Shown here piece by piece: positions 42,474-51,493 of a DNA stretch of 64,000 bases. The notes beneath the pieces were generated by a model. It worked only from the letters and a program-made list of their open reading frames with translations, did no database searches and was not told the DNA's origin. How positions within the stretch are numbered: position 1 is the stretch's first letter; each line of letters begins with the position of its first letter. The position numbers and the translations under genes are program-made. Source of the stretch: DAIPKP01 sp964545875 (GTDB lineage Bacteria > Synergistota > Synergistia > Synergistales > Aminiphilaceae); contig CAZJHH010000010.1 in assembly GCA_964545875.1 (NCBI GenBank), positions 27,247 to 91,246 of the forward strand. The letters are read 5' to 3'.

Positions 42474-43211
42474 TCAGGCAATCCACCGTTTCCGTATGTT
42501 GTGGATGCTCAGAAGAAAAAGGCCCGTGCAGAAGATCCCCAGAAGGCCGAAGTCCAGAAGCACGGGAAGGGCATATTCCCCTCGAAGGGAACCGTGAAGA
42601 AGATCCGCCCCGTAGGTAAGGGGAAGGGCGTAGGAAAGGGGACGCAGAAAAAGAGGAAGGCTGCTCACGGGAACGAAGAGACCGCAGAGAAAAATCATGG
42701 GGAACCGGAAGAAGTTCGAGAAGGTCTGGGCCTCGAAGACCTCGCTCACCGCCACGGCGATGAAAAGTCCCAGAAAGGTGGAGGTCAGGGCGATGAGAGT
42801 TACCGCAGGAACGAAGATATGCCATGCCACCGGAGGAAGGCCGAAGAAGAGCGCTCCCATAATGACGGGAACGAAGGCGTTGGCCACTCCAAAGAGAATG
42901 GCTCCGCTGGTTTTGGCGAACATGAGAACCTCCAGGGGAAGGGGTGCCAGCAGAAGCCGCTCGAAGGTGCGATTTTTCTTCTCGAAGGTCACCGTCACCG
43001 CCAGCATGGAGGTGGTGCCGAAAAGTATGGATACCGCCACCACTCCCGGAAGCACCGAGGGGAGGCTCTCCAGCCCCCGGCCGGATTTGACGAAGAACAT
43101 TCCCGTCCAGGCTAGAGGAAAGACAATGCCCCAGCTGACGTTTGGAGGCTTGAGATAGTATGTGCGCATATCCTTGAGCAGAATATTCCAGAAAGCGATC
43201 CAGGATTTCAT
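42474..43211 (-). CDS. ABC-2 type exporter permease
   Basis: A 245-residue membrane protein with six hydrophobic segments, ABC-2 family: N-terminal amphipathic KSWIAFWNILLKDMRTYYLKP and the conserved loop TFEKKNRTFERLLLAPLPLEVLM before helix 3. It overlaps the ATPase gene by four bases. Substrate unknown; drug or polysaccharide export are the usual jobs. Confidence 0.85.
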   Translation of the reverse strand: MKSWIAFWNILLKDMRTYYLKPPNVSWGIVFPLAWTGMFFVKSGRGLESLPSVLPGVVAVSILFGTTSMLAVTVTFEKKNRTFERLLLAPLPLEVLMFAKTSGAILFGVANAFVPVIMGALFFGLPPVAWHIFVPAVTLIALTSTFLGLFIAVAVSEVFEAQTFSNFFRFPMIFLCGLFVPVSSLPLFLRPLSYALPLTYGADLLHGSLRGEYALPVLLDFGLLGIFCTGLFLLSIHNIRKRWIA

Positions 43212-44215
43212 GCCTCTCCTCCCTTGGCACTCTTGCGTTCCTTTTCCTTGTGCATCATTCCCGCCTCGATCCCCGTAATCTGCACGAAAACGCTCTCCAG
43301 GCTCGGGCGGATTTTCCGGGCCTCGTACACCTCGGCTCCCCTATCCTCCAGGAACCGTACCAGGGGGCCCACCCGAATGGGGCGAGGAGCCTCCACCTGG
43401 AGTATTCCCTTGTGCGGAGCGCTGAAGGTATGATCTTCTTCCCCTGTCATGTTCTCTTGCCGCAGAAGGAATTCCAGGTTCTCCGGGCCGCCCTGGTAGG
43501 CAAGCTGGAGCACGTGATGATTCTGGACGGGCTGCATGAGGGTATCCACCCGATCCACCCGGACGACGCTTCCTTCCACGATAAAGGCGATGCGCTCGCA
43601 GAGCCGTTCCGCCTCTTCGATATAGTGGGTGGTGAGGAAGATGGTGGTTCCTCCCTGGTGAAGCTTGGCGATGAGCTGCCGAAGCTGCCGGGCGCTGGCC
43701 ACGTCGATCCCCGTGGTGGGTTCGTCCAGAAAGAGAATCCGGGGATTGTGGATAATTCCTGCGGCGATGGTAAGCTTTCGTTTCATTCCCTTGGAATAGC
43801 TTCCGAACTTGCGGTCCCCCGCCTGGGAAAGATCGAAAAACTCCAGAAGCTCCCGAGCCCGGAGAGTGCGCTCTTTCTTGCTCATGCCGTAGAGGGCGGC
43901 ACAGAAGGAGAGGTTCTCGAACCCCGAAAGCTCTCCATAGAGATTGCTTTCATCGGGGACCACTCCCAAAAGATGCTGGGCTCCCCGGGGACGGGCCACG
44001 CAATCCACCCCCCCGATGTGTATGGATCCCGAATCGGGGCGGGCAAGCCCCGTAAGAATGTTGATGGTGGTGGTTTTTCCCGCTCCGTTGGGGCCCAGAA
44101 AGCCGAAAAGCTCCCCCGAAAAGACCTGGAAGTCGATTTTTTTCAGGGCCTGTACCTCGCCGAACCGTTTGGATAAGCCGCATACGTTCAGGGCAGGTTC
44201 TCTCGGGGAAGTCAT
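43208..44215 (-). CDS. ABC-2 type exporter ATPase
   Basis: A 335-residue ABC ATPase (start ATG 44215 overlapping the arsR-type gene by four bases). Walker A GPNGAGKTT, signature SYSKGMKRKL, Walker B ILFLDEPTTGID and H-loop TTHYIEEAERL; the C-terminal 90 residues form the DUF4162-type extension seen in drug-export ATPases (LESVFVQITG). Works with the downstream permease; regulated with the upstream repressor. Confidence 0.9.
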   Translation of the reverse strand: MTSPREPALNVCGLSKRFGEVQALKKIDFQVFSGELFGFLGPNGAGKTTTINILTGLARPDSGSIHIGGVDCVARPRGAQHLLGVVPDESNLYGELSGFENLSFCAALYGMSKKERTLRARELLEFFDLSQAGDRKFGSYSKGMKRKLTIAAGIIHNPRILFLDEPTTGIDVASARQLRQLIAKLHQGGTTIFLTTHYIEEAERLCERIAFIVEGSVVRVDRVDTLMQPVQNHHVLQLAYQGGPENLEFLLRQENMTGEEDHTFSAPHKGILQVEAPRPIRVGPLVRFLEDRGAEVYEARKIRPSLESVFVQITGIEAGMMHKEKERKSAKGGEA

Positions 44216-44574
44216 TCTTCGGTCGCCTCCGATCGTTCCGGGGGGATGACCCCGGAAGTGCAGTTTTCCTGAAGGAAGGAGTCCATGTCTTTTCGGGGGG
44301 ATGGCCGCAGAAGATTTTCGACCCGTTCGCTCCAAAGGCGGAGGGTTTTTTCGTCGATTCGATAGTGCACGAAGTACCCCCGTTTTTCCGGAATCACCAC
44401 ATCCGCCTCCCGAAGAATGCGCAGATGCTGCGACACCGCGGCGGGAGTAATGCCCAGGTTTTTCGCCAGGGCGTTTACGCAGAGAGAGCGGGTTTTAAGC
44501 AGCTCCACCATGCGTATCCGGGTCTCCACCGAAAGAATCTTGAAAATCTGGGCGGTTTTACGAGCTTGATCCAT
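44212..44574 (-). CDS. ArsR/SmtB-family repressor
   Basis: A 120-residue winged-helix protein: HTH at LAKNLGITPAAVSQHLRILREADVV (about residue 36-60), wing EKRGYFVHYRID. The ELCVC metal motif of ArsR is absent: only one Cys (SLCVNAL) lies in helix 3 and another near the C-terminus (ENCTSG), so metal sensing is doubtful. It is the first gene of the ABC exporter operon, and a perfect palindrome overlaps its -10 box, so it probably represses itself and the exporter. Confidence 0.9.
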   Translation of the reverse strand: MDQARKTAQIFKILSVETRIRMVELLKTRSLCVNALAKNLGITPAAVSQHLRILREADVVIPEKRGYFVHYRIDEKTLRLWSERVENLLRPSPRKDMDSFLQENCTSGVIPPERSEATEE

Positions 44575-44597
44575 GGGGGCCCTCCTTTTTTATTTAA

Positions 44598-44640
44598 GTA
44601 TATGCGCATATACAGTAGGTTCTTTTCCACGGACTGTCAA
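44598..44640 (-). promoter_or_regulatory. Promoter and operator of the ArsR-ABC exporter operon
   Basis: On the minus strand TTGACA (44635-44640), 17-base spacer, TACTGT (44612-44617). The 16-bp perfect palindrome GTATATGCGCATATAC (44598-44613) starts within the -10 box, the ideal place for repression by the ArsR-type protein. Confidence 0.82.
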
Positions 44641-44713
44641 GCTTCGAGGCGGGAGATGTGACGATTTTGCAAAGGCTGCCCTCGATTTTTCCGAATCGGC
44701 GCCACGGGGCAGC

Positions 44714-44780
44714 AAAAAAGGGGGACCGAGGCTTTCCCGATCCCGAAGGTATTTTCGGGATGTGAAAGCCTCGGCCCCCT
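44714..44780 (-). terminator. Terminator of the ior-buk-ptb operon
   Basis: A long imperfect hairpin: the outer arms pair GGGGG, CCGAGG and CTTTC blocks, and an inner ATCCCGAA/TTTCGGGAT stem caps it. On the minus strand it is followed by TTTTTT (44714-44719), 27 bases after the ptb stop. Confidence 0.85.
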
Positions 44781-44806
44781 CGTGGTATGGCGGGATGTAC
44801 CGTTGT

Positions 44807-45730
44807 TTACGAAGGTTTTTTCGAAATGTTCCTGTTATGAATGTACAGTGCCGCCAGGGCCATGGAGTAGAGTTTGCTCTCGGGAGATTCCGAACGGGAG
44901 GTGATGAGTGCCGGGGCGGAAGCTCCCAGCACGAGGCCTCCCATTTCCGCATGTACCAGGTTTACCAGGGTTTTTCCCACCGCATTGCCCACATCCATGG
45001 AGGGAAGAAGAATGAGATCCACCTTTCCTGCGATTTTGCTGGCGAGTCCCTTTTTGATCGCCGCATCCTCCCGAAGAATGACGTCCATGGCCATGGGCCC
45101 TTCGAGAAGGCATTTCGGAAAGGCCCCCTCTCGGTACCGTTCCGTCAGAGCCTGGGCATCCACGGAGGATTGCATTTTAGGGTGTACCTTTTCGTTTGCC
45201 GCCAGCACCGCCACCTTGGGCTCCGCTATGCCGAAGAGGTGAAGCGCCTCCAGGGCGTTCCGGAGGATCTGTTCTTTCTCCGCCAGGGTGGGGGCGATAT
45301 TGATTCCTCCGTCGCTCATGCAGAGCATGCGATTCCATCCGGGAATTTCGAAAAAGGAGAGAATGCTCAAGAGCCGGTCCGTGCGCAGCCCCCGTTCCTT
45401 GTCCAGGATTCCCCGCATGAAGTCCGTGGTGTTGGCCTGTCCCTTCAGGAGAATGTCCGCCTCCCCGGTTCGGACGAGCTCCGCCGCCTTGAGGGCGGAC
45501 CGGGGGAGATCCTCTTCGTGGAAAAGGGGGGTGTCCGGAGAAAATCCCAGGCGCTCCAACAGAGGTTCCACGAGGTTTTTGTTCCCCACCAGCACGGGCT
45601 TTGCGAGCCCCATATCCTGGGCCATTTTTACTCCCCGAAGGGCGCTTTCGCTCTCTGCCCCCGCCAGACTTACCCGGAGAGGCGGAAAGGACCGTACGGT
45701 TTCGAGAAGCTCCTTGAAAGTGCGGAACAT
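44807..45730 (-). CDS. ptb: Phosphate acyl(butyryl)transferase
   Basis: A 307-residue PTA/PTB-family enzyme that swaps CoA for phosphate on an acyl-CoA. Motifs LLKGQANTTDFMRGILDKERGLRT and MLCMSDGGINIAPTL follow Ptb rather than the acetate-specific Pta, and LLPSMDVGNAVGKTL is the conserved C-terminal site. It lies 3 bases after buk. With the ior and aminotransferase genes upstream, its substrates are probably branched-chain or aryl acyl-CoAs from amino acids. Confidence 0.88.
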   Translation of the reverse strand: MFRTFKELLETVRSFPPLRVSLAGAESESALRGVKMAQDMGLAKPVLVGNKNLVEPLLERLGFSPDTPLFHEEDLPRSALKAAELVRTGEADILLKGQANTTDFMRGILDKERGLRTDRLLSILSFFEIPGWNRMLCMSDGGINIAPTLAEKEQILRNALEALHLFGIAEPKVAVLAANEKVHPKMQSSVDAQALTERYREGAFPKCLLEGPMAMDVILREDAAIKKGLASKIAGKVDLILLPSMDVGNAVGKTLVNLVHAEMGGLVLGASAPALITSRSESPESKLYSMALAALYIHNRNISKKPS

Positions 45731-45733
45731 GAT

Positions 45734-46834
45734 CTACTCCTCCTCCCCGGAAGGGTAGATCCGGGGTTTTTCCTCCCCCCGGAGAATCCGAAGGGCTCCC
45801 TCCGCCAGGGATGCGAGCTCCTCCTCTCCGGGTACCACCTCCAGGGGAGCGATAAAGCCCACCCGGGCCTTGATGCCCTCCACGAGATTTTTAGAGTGGG
45901 CCATGCCTCCGGTGAGGATAATGCGGTCCACCTTTCCCGAAAGCACCGAGGCCTGGGCGGCAATTTCCTTGGCTACCTGGTAGGGAAGGGCCTCCAGAAG
46001 AAGGGCGGCGGTTTCATTGCCCTCCCGGGCCATTTTCTCCACTTCCCGGAGATCTTTGGTTCCCAGGTAGCTGTAGATTCCCGATTTGGTGTAGAGGGTG
46101 CGGTAAAGCTCGTCGAAGCTGTACTTTCCGGAGTAGCAGAGCTGCACCAGGGTTGCCGCGGGAAGCCCCCCCGCCCGTTCCGGCGAGAAGGGGCCTTCCG
46201 AGACAGCGTCGCAGACGTCGATCATCCGCCCCCTTGCATGGGCCGCCACGCTGGTTCCCGTGCCCAAATGGGCCACCACGAAGTTGTAGTCTTCGTAGGA
46301 GCCTCCCATCTCCTTCGCCACCCTTCGGGCCACCGCCTTGTGATTCAGGGCGTGACACCGGCTGGGGCGTTCCATTTCGGCGAATCCCGAGATGCGTCCC
46401 ACGGGCTCCATCTCATCCGTGGAGACGGGATCCACAATGAAGGAGGGTGCTCCTGCGGCATCCCCGAGTTCTTTCGCCAGAGCGGCTCCCAGGTTCGAGG
46501 CGTGGAGTCCCTGGGGACGTTCCCGGAGATCTTCCAGCATGAGAGGAGTTACCCGATAGGTGCCCCCCGGTATGGGCTGCATGAGCCCTCCCCGCCCCAC
46601 CACCGCGGCGATCTCACCAAGGGAGATCCCCGTTTTTTCCAGGGCTTTGCGGATGAGCTCGTATCGATAGGGATACTGGTCGAAGATGCAGGAATATTTC
46701 TTGAGTTCCTCCGCGGAGTGTTCCACCACGGTGCGAAAGATCTCCTCCCGGTTTTTGAAGAGGCCGATCTTGGTGGAGGTGCCTCCGGGGTTGATGGCTG
46801 CTATGGTATAGATCTGTTCCTTCGAAGAATCCAT
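45734..46834 (-). CDS. buk: Butyrate kinase / branched-chain carboxylate kinase
   Basis: A 366-residue ASKHA-fold kinase that makes ATP from an acyl phosphate. The phosphate-1 motif is INPGGTSTKIGLF (residues about 14-26), VGRGGLMQPIPGGTYRV, VAHLGTGTSVAAHARGRMID and ILTGGMAHSK are the family hallmarks. ATG 46834 gives the normal Buk length; the longer frame upstream is the aminotransferase on a different frame. Substrate is inferred from the operon, as butyrate, isobutyrate, isovalerate or aryl acids are all possible. Confidence 0.92.
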   Translation of the reverse strand: MDSSKEQIYTIAAINPGGTSTKIGLFKNREEIFRTVVEHSAEELKKYSCIFDQYPYRYELIRKALEKTGISLGEIAAVVGRGGLMQPIPGGTYRVTPLMLEDLRERPQGLHASNLGAALAKELGDAAGAPSFIVDPVSTDEMEPVGRISGFAEMERPSRCHALNHKAVARRVAKEMGGSYEDYNFVVAHLGTGTSVAAHARGRMIDVCDAVSEGPFSPERAGGLPAATLVQLCYSGKYSFDELYRTLYTKSGIYSYLGTKDLREVEKMAREGNETAALLLEALPYQVAKEIAAQASVLSGKVDRIILTGGMAHSKNLVEGIKARVGFIAPLEVVPGEEELASLAEGALRILRGEEKPRIYPSGEEE

Positions 46835-46850
46835 GGGGTTGCGCTCCTTT

Positions 46851-48062
46851 TTAGGCGGATGCGAGCTCTCGTAACGCCTGGCCGAGACGTCGGCATCCCT
46901 CGATAATTTCCGCTTCTCCGGGGAAGGTGAAGCAGAGGCGGCAGGAATGCTCCCCCCCGCCGTTGGGGTAGAAGGGAGCTCCCGGAACCACCGCCACCTT
47001 GTGGGCGATACCTCTCTTGAAAAGCTCTCCCGAGTCGAGAGAAGGGGTGGTGAGCCAGAAGAAGAACCCTCCCTCGGGGGTTGTGAAATCTGCAATATGC
47101 GGGGGAAGAAATTCCCGAAGCCCTTCTTCCATGGTGCCGCATTTTTTCCGGTAGTAGTCGATGATGTCGGGGAGATATCTGTCCAGGTATCCCCGGCGGC
47201 AATATTCGTAAACCAGAGCCTGGGAAAGAACGCTGGTGCTCACATCTTCTCCCTGTTTGAAGGTGTTCATGGCCCGGATGAGATCGGGATGCCCCGTGCA
47301 CCAGCCGATGCGAACCCCCGGAGCGAGGATCTTGGAGAAGGAGCCTCCGTAGAGCACTCTGCCGGAGGTGTCCAGGGAGTAGAGGGTGGGAAGGTGTTCT
47401 CCGGAAAAGCGCACGTATCCGTAGGGATCGTCTTCGAGAATTACCAGGTCCAGGGTTACCGCCAGTTCCACCAATTTTTTGCGGCGCTCCAGGCTGAGGG
47501 TGCTCCCCGAGGGGTTCTGGAAGTTGGGGATGGTGTAAAGGCATTTGATGACCTTGCCTTCCTCCCGTCCCCGCCGCACGGTTTCCTCCAGGAGATCCAC
47601 CCGGATTCCCAGGTGATCGCAAGGGATGCCGATAAAGCGTACCCCGTGGTTGCTCATGGATCCCGTAACTCCCATGAAGGTGGGTTCCTCGATGAGGGCG
47701 TATTCTCCGGGGTTCAGCAGGGCCAGAGCGAAAAGATGCGCTCCCTGCATGGATCCCGCAGTGACGAGAATCTCCTCGGGGGAGATTTTTCTTCCCATCC
47801 GGGGGGAGGTCCATGAGGCGAGAAACTCCCGGAGAGGAGCGTATCCCTGGGGGTTGTCGTACTGAAGAACAGTGGTTCCCTCGGTGCGGATAATGGCGGC
47901 ACACTCCGCGAAGGATTCCACGGGAAAGGTGTCCGGGGCGGGCATGCCCCCGGAAAAGGAGATCATGCCCGGTTCCTTGAGATAGGCCACCATCTCCTCG
48001 ATTCCCGAGGGCTGGAAGCGCCCTACGGGTTCGCTGAAAAGATGGGCGGGGAAGCTTGTCAT
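46851..48062 (-). CDS. PLP-dependent aminotransferase (class I/II, 2-aminoadipate/aromatic type)
   Basis: A 403-residue fold-type I aminotransferase. The cofactor lysine is in YGGSFSKILAPGVRIGW (about residue 239), YTIPNFQNPSG and LEDDPYGYVRF are standard. Sequence style matches the LysN/KAT-like group (2-aminoadipate, aromatic and branched-chain substrates) that lacks the MocR DNA-binding domain. Placed between iorB and buk, it should supply the 2-oxo acids for the oxidoreductase. Confidence 0.88.
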   Translation of the reverse strand: MTSFPAHLFSEPVGRFQPSGIEEMVAYLKEPGMISFSGGMPAPDTFPVESFAECAAIIRTEGTTVLQYDNPQGYAPLREFLASWTSPRMGRKISPEEILVTAGSMQGAHLFALALLNPGEYALIEEPTFMGVTGSMSNHGVRFIGIPCDHLGIRVDLLEETVRRGREEGKVIKCLYTIPNFQNPSGSTLSLERRKKLVELAVTLDLVILEDDPYGYVRFSGEHLPTLYSLDTSGRVLYGGSFSKILAPGVRIGWCTGHPDLIRAMNTFKQGEDVSTSVLSQALVYEYCRRGYLDRYLPDIIDYYRKKCGTMEEGLREFLPPHIADFTTPEGGFFFWLTTPSLDSGELFKRGIAHKVAVVPGAPFYPNGGGEHSCRLCFTFPGEAEIIEGCRRLGQALRELASA

Positions 48063-48098
48063 TGCGTCACCTCCTGCAGAAATTGAAAAGGATCGGGG

Positions 48099-48653
48099 CT
48101 ATTTCGTGGCGTTGTAGCCCAACTCCAGAGCCTTGAGATTGGCCTCCAAAAATTTCGGGGGCGCCAGCTCTTGAAGGGCCTCCCGCATCTTCTCCAGAGA
48201 AAAGCCTCCCATGCCGGAGCCGCAGAGAGCTCCAAGCATGAGCACATTGAGAAAGAGAAACTTTCCTCCCATTTCGGCCTGAAGAATGTCGTACCCCTTG
48301 AGCGTGTGCAGAGAGATTTTCCGTTTGTGTAGATAGCTTCGGAGATCTTCGTTTTCCAGGGCCTCCGGAGTGTCCACGTTGATCACCGCATGCCCTCCCT
48401 CCTTGAGGAAAAAGAGATTCCGGAACGCCTCGGTCTGGTCGAAGGCCACCAGCACGTCCGCAGATCCCTCGGGAACCATGGGGGAATCGTAGTCTCCCAT
48501 CTTGAAGTGACTGATTACGGATCCTCCCCGCTGGGCCATGCCGTGCACTTCGCTGCCGATAACCTTCTCGTTCCGGGCAAGGGCAAGATGCCCCATCACC
48601 CGGCTGGAAAAGAGAATTCCCTGTCCTCCGATACCCACGATGATGAACTGCAT
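48099..48653 (-). CDS. iorB: Indolepyruvate:ferredoxin oxidoreductase beta subunit
   Basis: A 184-residue gamma-type subunit of 2-oxo-acid:ferredoxin oxidoreductases: IVGIGGQGILFSSRVMGHLAL at the start, GSEVHGMAQRGGSVISHF is the CoA-contact signature, and PMVPEGSADVLVAFD follows. It starts 3 bases after the iorA stop. With IorA it oxidatively decarboxylates aryl-2-oxo acids to acyl-CoA. Confidence 0.93.
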   Translation of the reverse strand: MQFIIVGIGGQGILFSSRVMGHLALARNEKVIGSEVHGMAQRGGSVISHFKMGDYDSPMVPEGSADVLVAFDQTEAFRNLFFLKEGGHAVINVDTPEALENEDLRSYLHKRKISLHTLKGYDILQAEMGGKFLFLNVLMLGALCGSGMGGFSLEKMREALQELAPPKFLEANLKALELGYNATK

Positions 48654-48656
48654 GAT

Positions 48657-50525
48657 TTATGCCTCCTCCCGAACGAAACGGATGGCCCCCTTGGGGCAGA
48701 CCTCGGTGCAGACCCCGCACTCCACGCAGAAACGGTGATCCACGTAGGCTTTTTTGGCCTCTTCGTTCCACAGCAGGCCGGGGCAGTTGAACTTGGTGAT
48801 GCAGATCTTGCAGCCGATGCAGGTGTTGGTATCCACTTCCACGGGCTTTTTCTCGGGACGCTTCTTCAGCATGGTGATGCAGGGGTAGCGGAAGATGAGC
48901 ACCGCGGGCTGTTCGTGTGCCACCGCCCACTCGTGGGCCTTCCGGATGGCCGGAAGGTTTGCGTCCATGGTATAGGCGTTGAGTACCTCCAGATACTGAA
49001 CGCCGCACCCCTTCACCGCCTCCTCCAGATGTACCTGTACACCCTCGTCTCCGGCGCGCATCTTGGAGCCCGTGCCGGGATTGTCCTGGCCCCCGGTCAT
49101 GGCGGTGATGCTGTTATCCAGGATGCAGAGCACGAAGGCGTGCTTGTTGTACACCGCCGTGGTGAGCCCCGTCATGCCGCTGTGGAAGAAGGTGGAGTCT
49201 CCCAGGGTGGCGAAGATGGGCTTTTCTCCCACCTTGCCATCCGCCTTGTAGGCCGCATAGACCCCGGAGGCCACGGTGACCGCTCCTCCCATGCAGACGA
49301 TGGAATCCACGGTGCCCTGGAAGATGGAAAGGCTGTAGCAGCCGATATCGCTGCAGATGATGCACGTGGGGAGGGCCTTGCGGAGAGAGAAGTAGCTCGG
49401 CCGGTGAGGACATCCCGCACAGAGCTTGGGAGGACGTTTGGCGAGCTTCAGAGCCTCCTGGGCGCGAAGGAGAAGTTCCGCCTCGGCTTGGGGAGGAGTC
49501 GTCTCTCCCAGGGCCTGGAAGAGGAGATCCCGGATCACCTCGGGAACCAGTTCCCCCTGCCGGGGCACCTGGTTGTTCCAGCGGCCCCGGACTTTGGTGC
49601 GGTCGGGAAGCTGTTCTTCCACGACTCCGTAGGTTTCCTCCAGCACCATCACCGTATCGTAACGGGCGATGAAATCCTCCACCATGCGCACCGGAAGGGG
49701 CACGGGGGTGCCGATCTTGAGAACCCCGATGTCGTCCCGGTTCAGATCCCGGAGAAGATCCATGACGATGGAGAAGGAGACCCCCGAGGCGATGATGCCC
49801 AGGGTGGCCTTTCCCTTGGGGGGAATCTCGTAGTTGTACTGTCCGAAGGAGCTTTCGAACTCCTCCCGGATGGCTTCGAAACGTTCGTTGTGTTCCTTCA
49901 CGCTCTGGATCATCCGGGCGGGAAGAATGGCCTTGTGCCCCCGGGGCTCCTGTTCGAAGTGCGCCGGCTTTTGCGGCGTGAGGGGGCGTTCGGTCTCCAT
50001 GCTCTGCCGGCAGTGATCCACCCGCACCGCTGGGCGGAGCATGGTCATCACCTTATGGCGTTCCCCGATCTCGTAGGCGCTGTGCACCATTTCCCGGGCC
50101 TCCCGGGCATCGCAGGGATCGAAGCAGGGAATCTTGGCGTAGAGAGCGAAGCTCCGGCTGTCCTGGTCGGTCTGGGAGGCATGGCATCCGGGATCGTCCG
50201 AAACGAGAAGGAGGCATCCTCCGGGGAGCTTGAAGTGAGCGGCGCTCATGAAGGGGTCTGCCGCCACGTTGAGCCCCACCTGCTTCATCACCGCACAGGA
50301 GCGTTTGCTTGCCATAGAAGCTCCCAGGGCGATCTCCAGGGCCACTTTTTCGTTGGCCCCCCATTCCACCACGGTGTTGGTTTTCAGTTCGTCCGCATAC
50401 TTCGCGATTCCCGGAAGGATCTCCGAAGAGGGCGTTCCCGGATAGGCGGAGGCCACGGCGCATCCCGCCTCCACCACCCCCAGGGCCATGGCGTCATTTC
50501 CCAGAAGAATCTTTTTGGTGCTCAA
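48657..50525 (-). CDS. iorA: Indolepyruvate:ferredoxin oxidoreductase alpha subunit
   Basis: A 622-residue subunit with the Pyr domain (LLGNDAMALGVVEAGCAVASAYPGTPSSE), a ThDP domain (CAGCPHRPSYFSL, TLGDSTFFHSGMTGL, DNSITAMTGGQDNPG) and a C-terminal pair of [4Fe-4S] clusters: CIGCKICITKFNCP (about residue 565-578) and CVECGVCTEVCPKGAI. It oxidises indolepyruvate, phenylpyruvate or related 2-oxo acids with reduction of ferredoxin. It is the first structural gene after the YheO/DauR-type regulator. Confidence 0.95.
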   Translation of the reverse strand: MSTKKILLGNDAMALGVVEAGCAVASAYPGTPSSEILPGIAKYADELKTNTVVEWGANEKVALEIALGASMASKRSCAVMKQVGLNVAADPFMSAAHFKLPGGCLLLVSDDPGCHASQTDQDSRSFALYAKIPCFDPCDAREAREMVHSAYEIGERHKVMTMLRPAVRVDHCRQSMETERPLTPQKPAHFEQEPRGHKAILPARMIQSVKEHNERFEAIREEFESSFGQYNYEIPPKGKATLGIIASGVSFSIVMDLLRDLNRDDIGVLKIGTPVPLPVRMVEDFIARYDTVMVLEETYGVVEEQLPDRTKVRGRWNNQVPRQGELVPEVIRDLLFQALGETTPPQAEAELLLRAQEALKLAKRPPKLCAGCPHRPSYFSLRKALPTCIICSDIGCYSLSIFQGTVDSIVCMGGAVTVASGVYAAYKADGKVGEKPIFATLGDSTFFHSGMTGLTTAVYNKHAFVLCILDNSITAMTGGQDNPGTGSKMRAGDEGVQVHLEEAVKGCGVQYLEVLNAYTMDANLPAIRKAHEWAVAHEQPAVLIFRYPCITMLKKRPEKKPVEVDTNTCIGCKICITKFNCPGLLWNEEAKKAYVDHRFCVECGVCTEVCPKGAIRFVREEA

Positions 50526-50568
50526 GAGCAGTTCCTCCTTTGTATAAAAAAAGTCTGATTTCCGGGGA

Positions 50569-51240
50569 TCATTTTTCTTCCCCCCGGATTTCCCGAAGAT
50601 AACGGTATATGGTGAAGACCGAGTTTCCCGTCTCCTGGGCGAAGGCCTCCACGGCTCCCTTGAGAAGAAAGAATCCTTCCTCTTTCAGGTGCCGCATGGC
50701 CAGGAGCTTTTCCCGCTTTTTCGAAAGATGCAGGGGCTTTCCCACGTACTTGCGGATCATCCGAAGATTGCGCTCCAAAATTTCTTCGGAGCGATGTCCG
50801 GACTCTCCGGATTCTCCTTCCCGTTCGAACTCGGAATAGCTCGTGGTATCCTGAATGCTTGTGAGCTGTTCCACCATGCCCTGAAGAATCTCCGCCTTGG
50901 TCATGTCGTAGTTGATGCAGAGAAAGCCGATGATCTTTTTCGAAGAATCCCGGATATACATGGTGTTGGAACGGATCCGCTTGCCGTCGGAAGAACGGGT
51001 GAGATAGTTGGAAACGAAATGTTCCTCTCGCCGATCCGCAGTCTGCAGCAGGTAGAGGGCGTAATCCCGAAGAGGGGCCTCATCGGAACGCCCCGTGACG
51101 TGAGCGTTTTCCATGGCCAGAATAGAGTGCTCCGGAGCCGCCACGTCATGGAGCACGATTTCGTAGTCCGGCCCCAGGGCCAGGGCGAGCCCCCGGACAA
51201 GGGGAATGAAGGCCTGAAGAACAGGGTGGGGAGTTGGCAT
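50569..51240 (-). CDS. YheO/DauR-type PAS-HTH regulator
   Basis: A 223-residue protein with the YheO-like PAS domain (residues about 10-125; LGPDYEIVLHDVAAPEHSIL, NTMYIRDSSKKIIGFLCINYDMT) and a C-terminal helix-turn-helix (AVEAFAQETGNSVFTIYRYLREIRG, about 195-220). DauR members regulate amino-acid catabolism (D-arginine in Pseudomonas). It is upstream in the same direction as iorA, 43 bases away, so it probably controls the fermentation operon and itself. ATG 51240 follows GAGGTGA. Confidence 0.88.
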   Translation of the reverse strand: MPTPHPVLQAFIPLVRGLALALGPDYEIVLHDVAAPEHSILAMENAHVTGRSDEAPLRDYALYLLQTADRREEHFVSNYLTRSSDGKRIRSNTMYIRDSSKKIIGFLCINYDMTKAEILQGMVEQLTSIQDTTSYSEFEREGESGESGHRSEEILERNLRMIRKYVGKPLHLSKKREKLLAMRHLKEEGFFLLKGAVEAFAQETGNSVFTIYRYLREIRGEEK

Positions 51241-51288
51241 GTGGATCACCTCGCTTATATTGAAAGTGGAAAAAAGAACACTTTGCTC

Positions 51289-51317
51289 ATTGTGACAAAC
51301 CTCTGCCATATTGTCAA
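51289..51317 (-). promoter_or_regulatory. Promoter of the dauR-like/ior operon
   Basis: On the minus strand TTGACA (51312-51317), 17-base spacer, CACAAT (51289-51294). The gap 51318-51422 holds no gene. Confidence 0.7.
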
Positions 51318-51419
51318 TAATTTGTAACTATGAAAAATTTTTGGAGCCATGTCCGAAAAAGCACTGCCAGGGCAGGAGGTGTTTTTTTCATGATTTTCGG
51401 ATGTCCGAAGGCAGAGAAG

Positions 51420-51428
51420 TGCTATACT
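51420..51428 (+). promoter_or_regulatory. Extended -10 promoter of the signalling operon
   Basis: GTGCTATACT is an extended -10 (TG-n-TATACT at 51423-51428) about 65 bases before the first gene. No good -35 box is seen at 17 bases. Confidence 0.4.
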
Positions 51429-51493
51429 GAAAAAGAGCATATTCTGCGGATAGTGTAACGAAAAAAGAGTTCACAGAGAGGGAGAGCGAGAGC

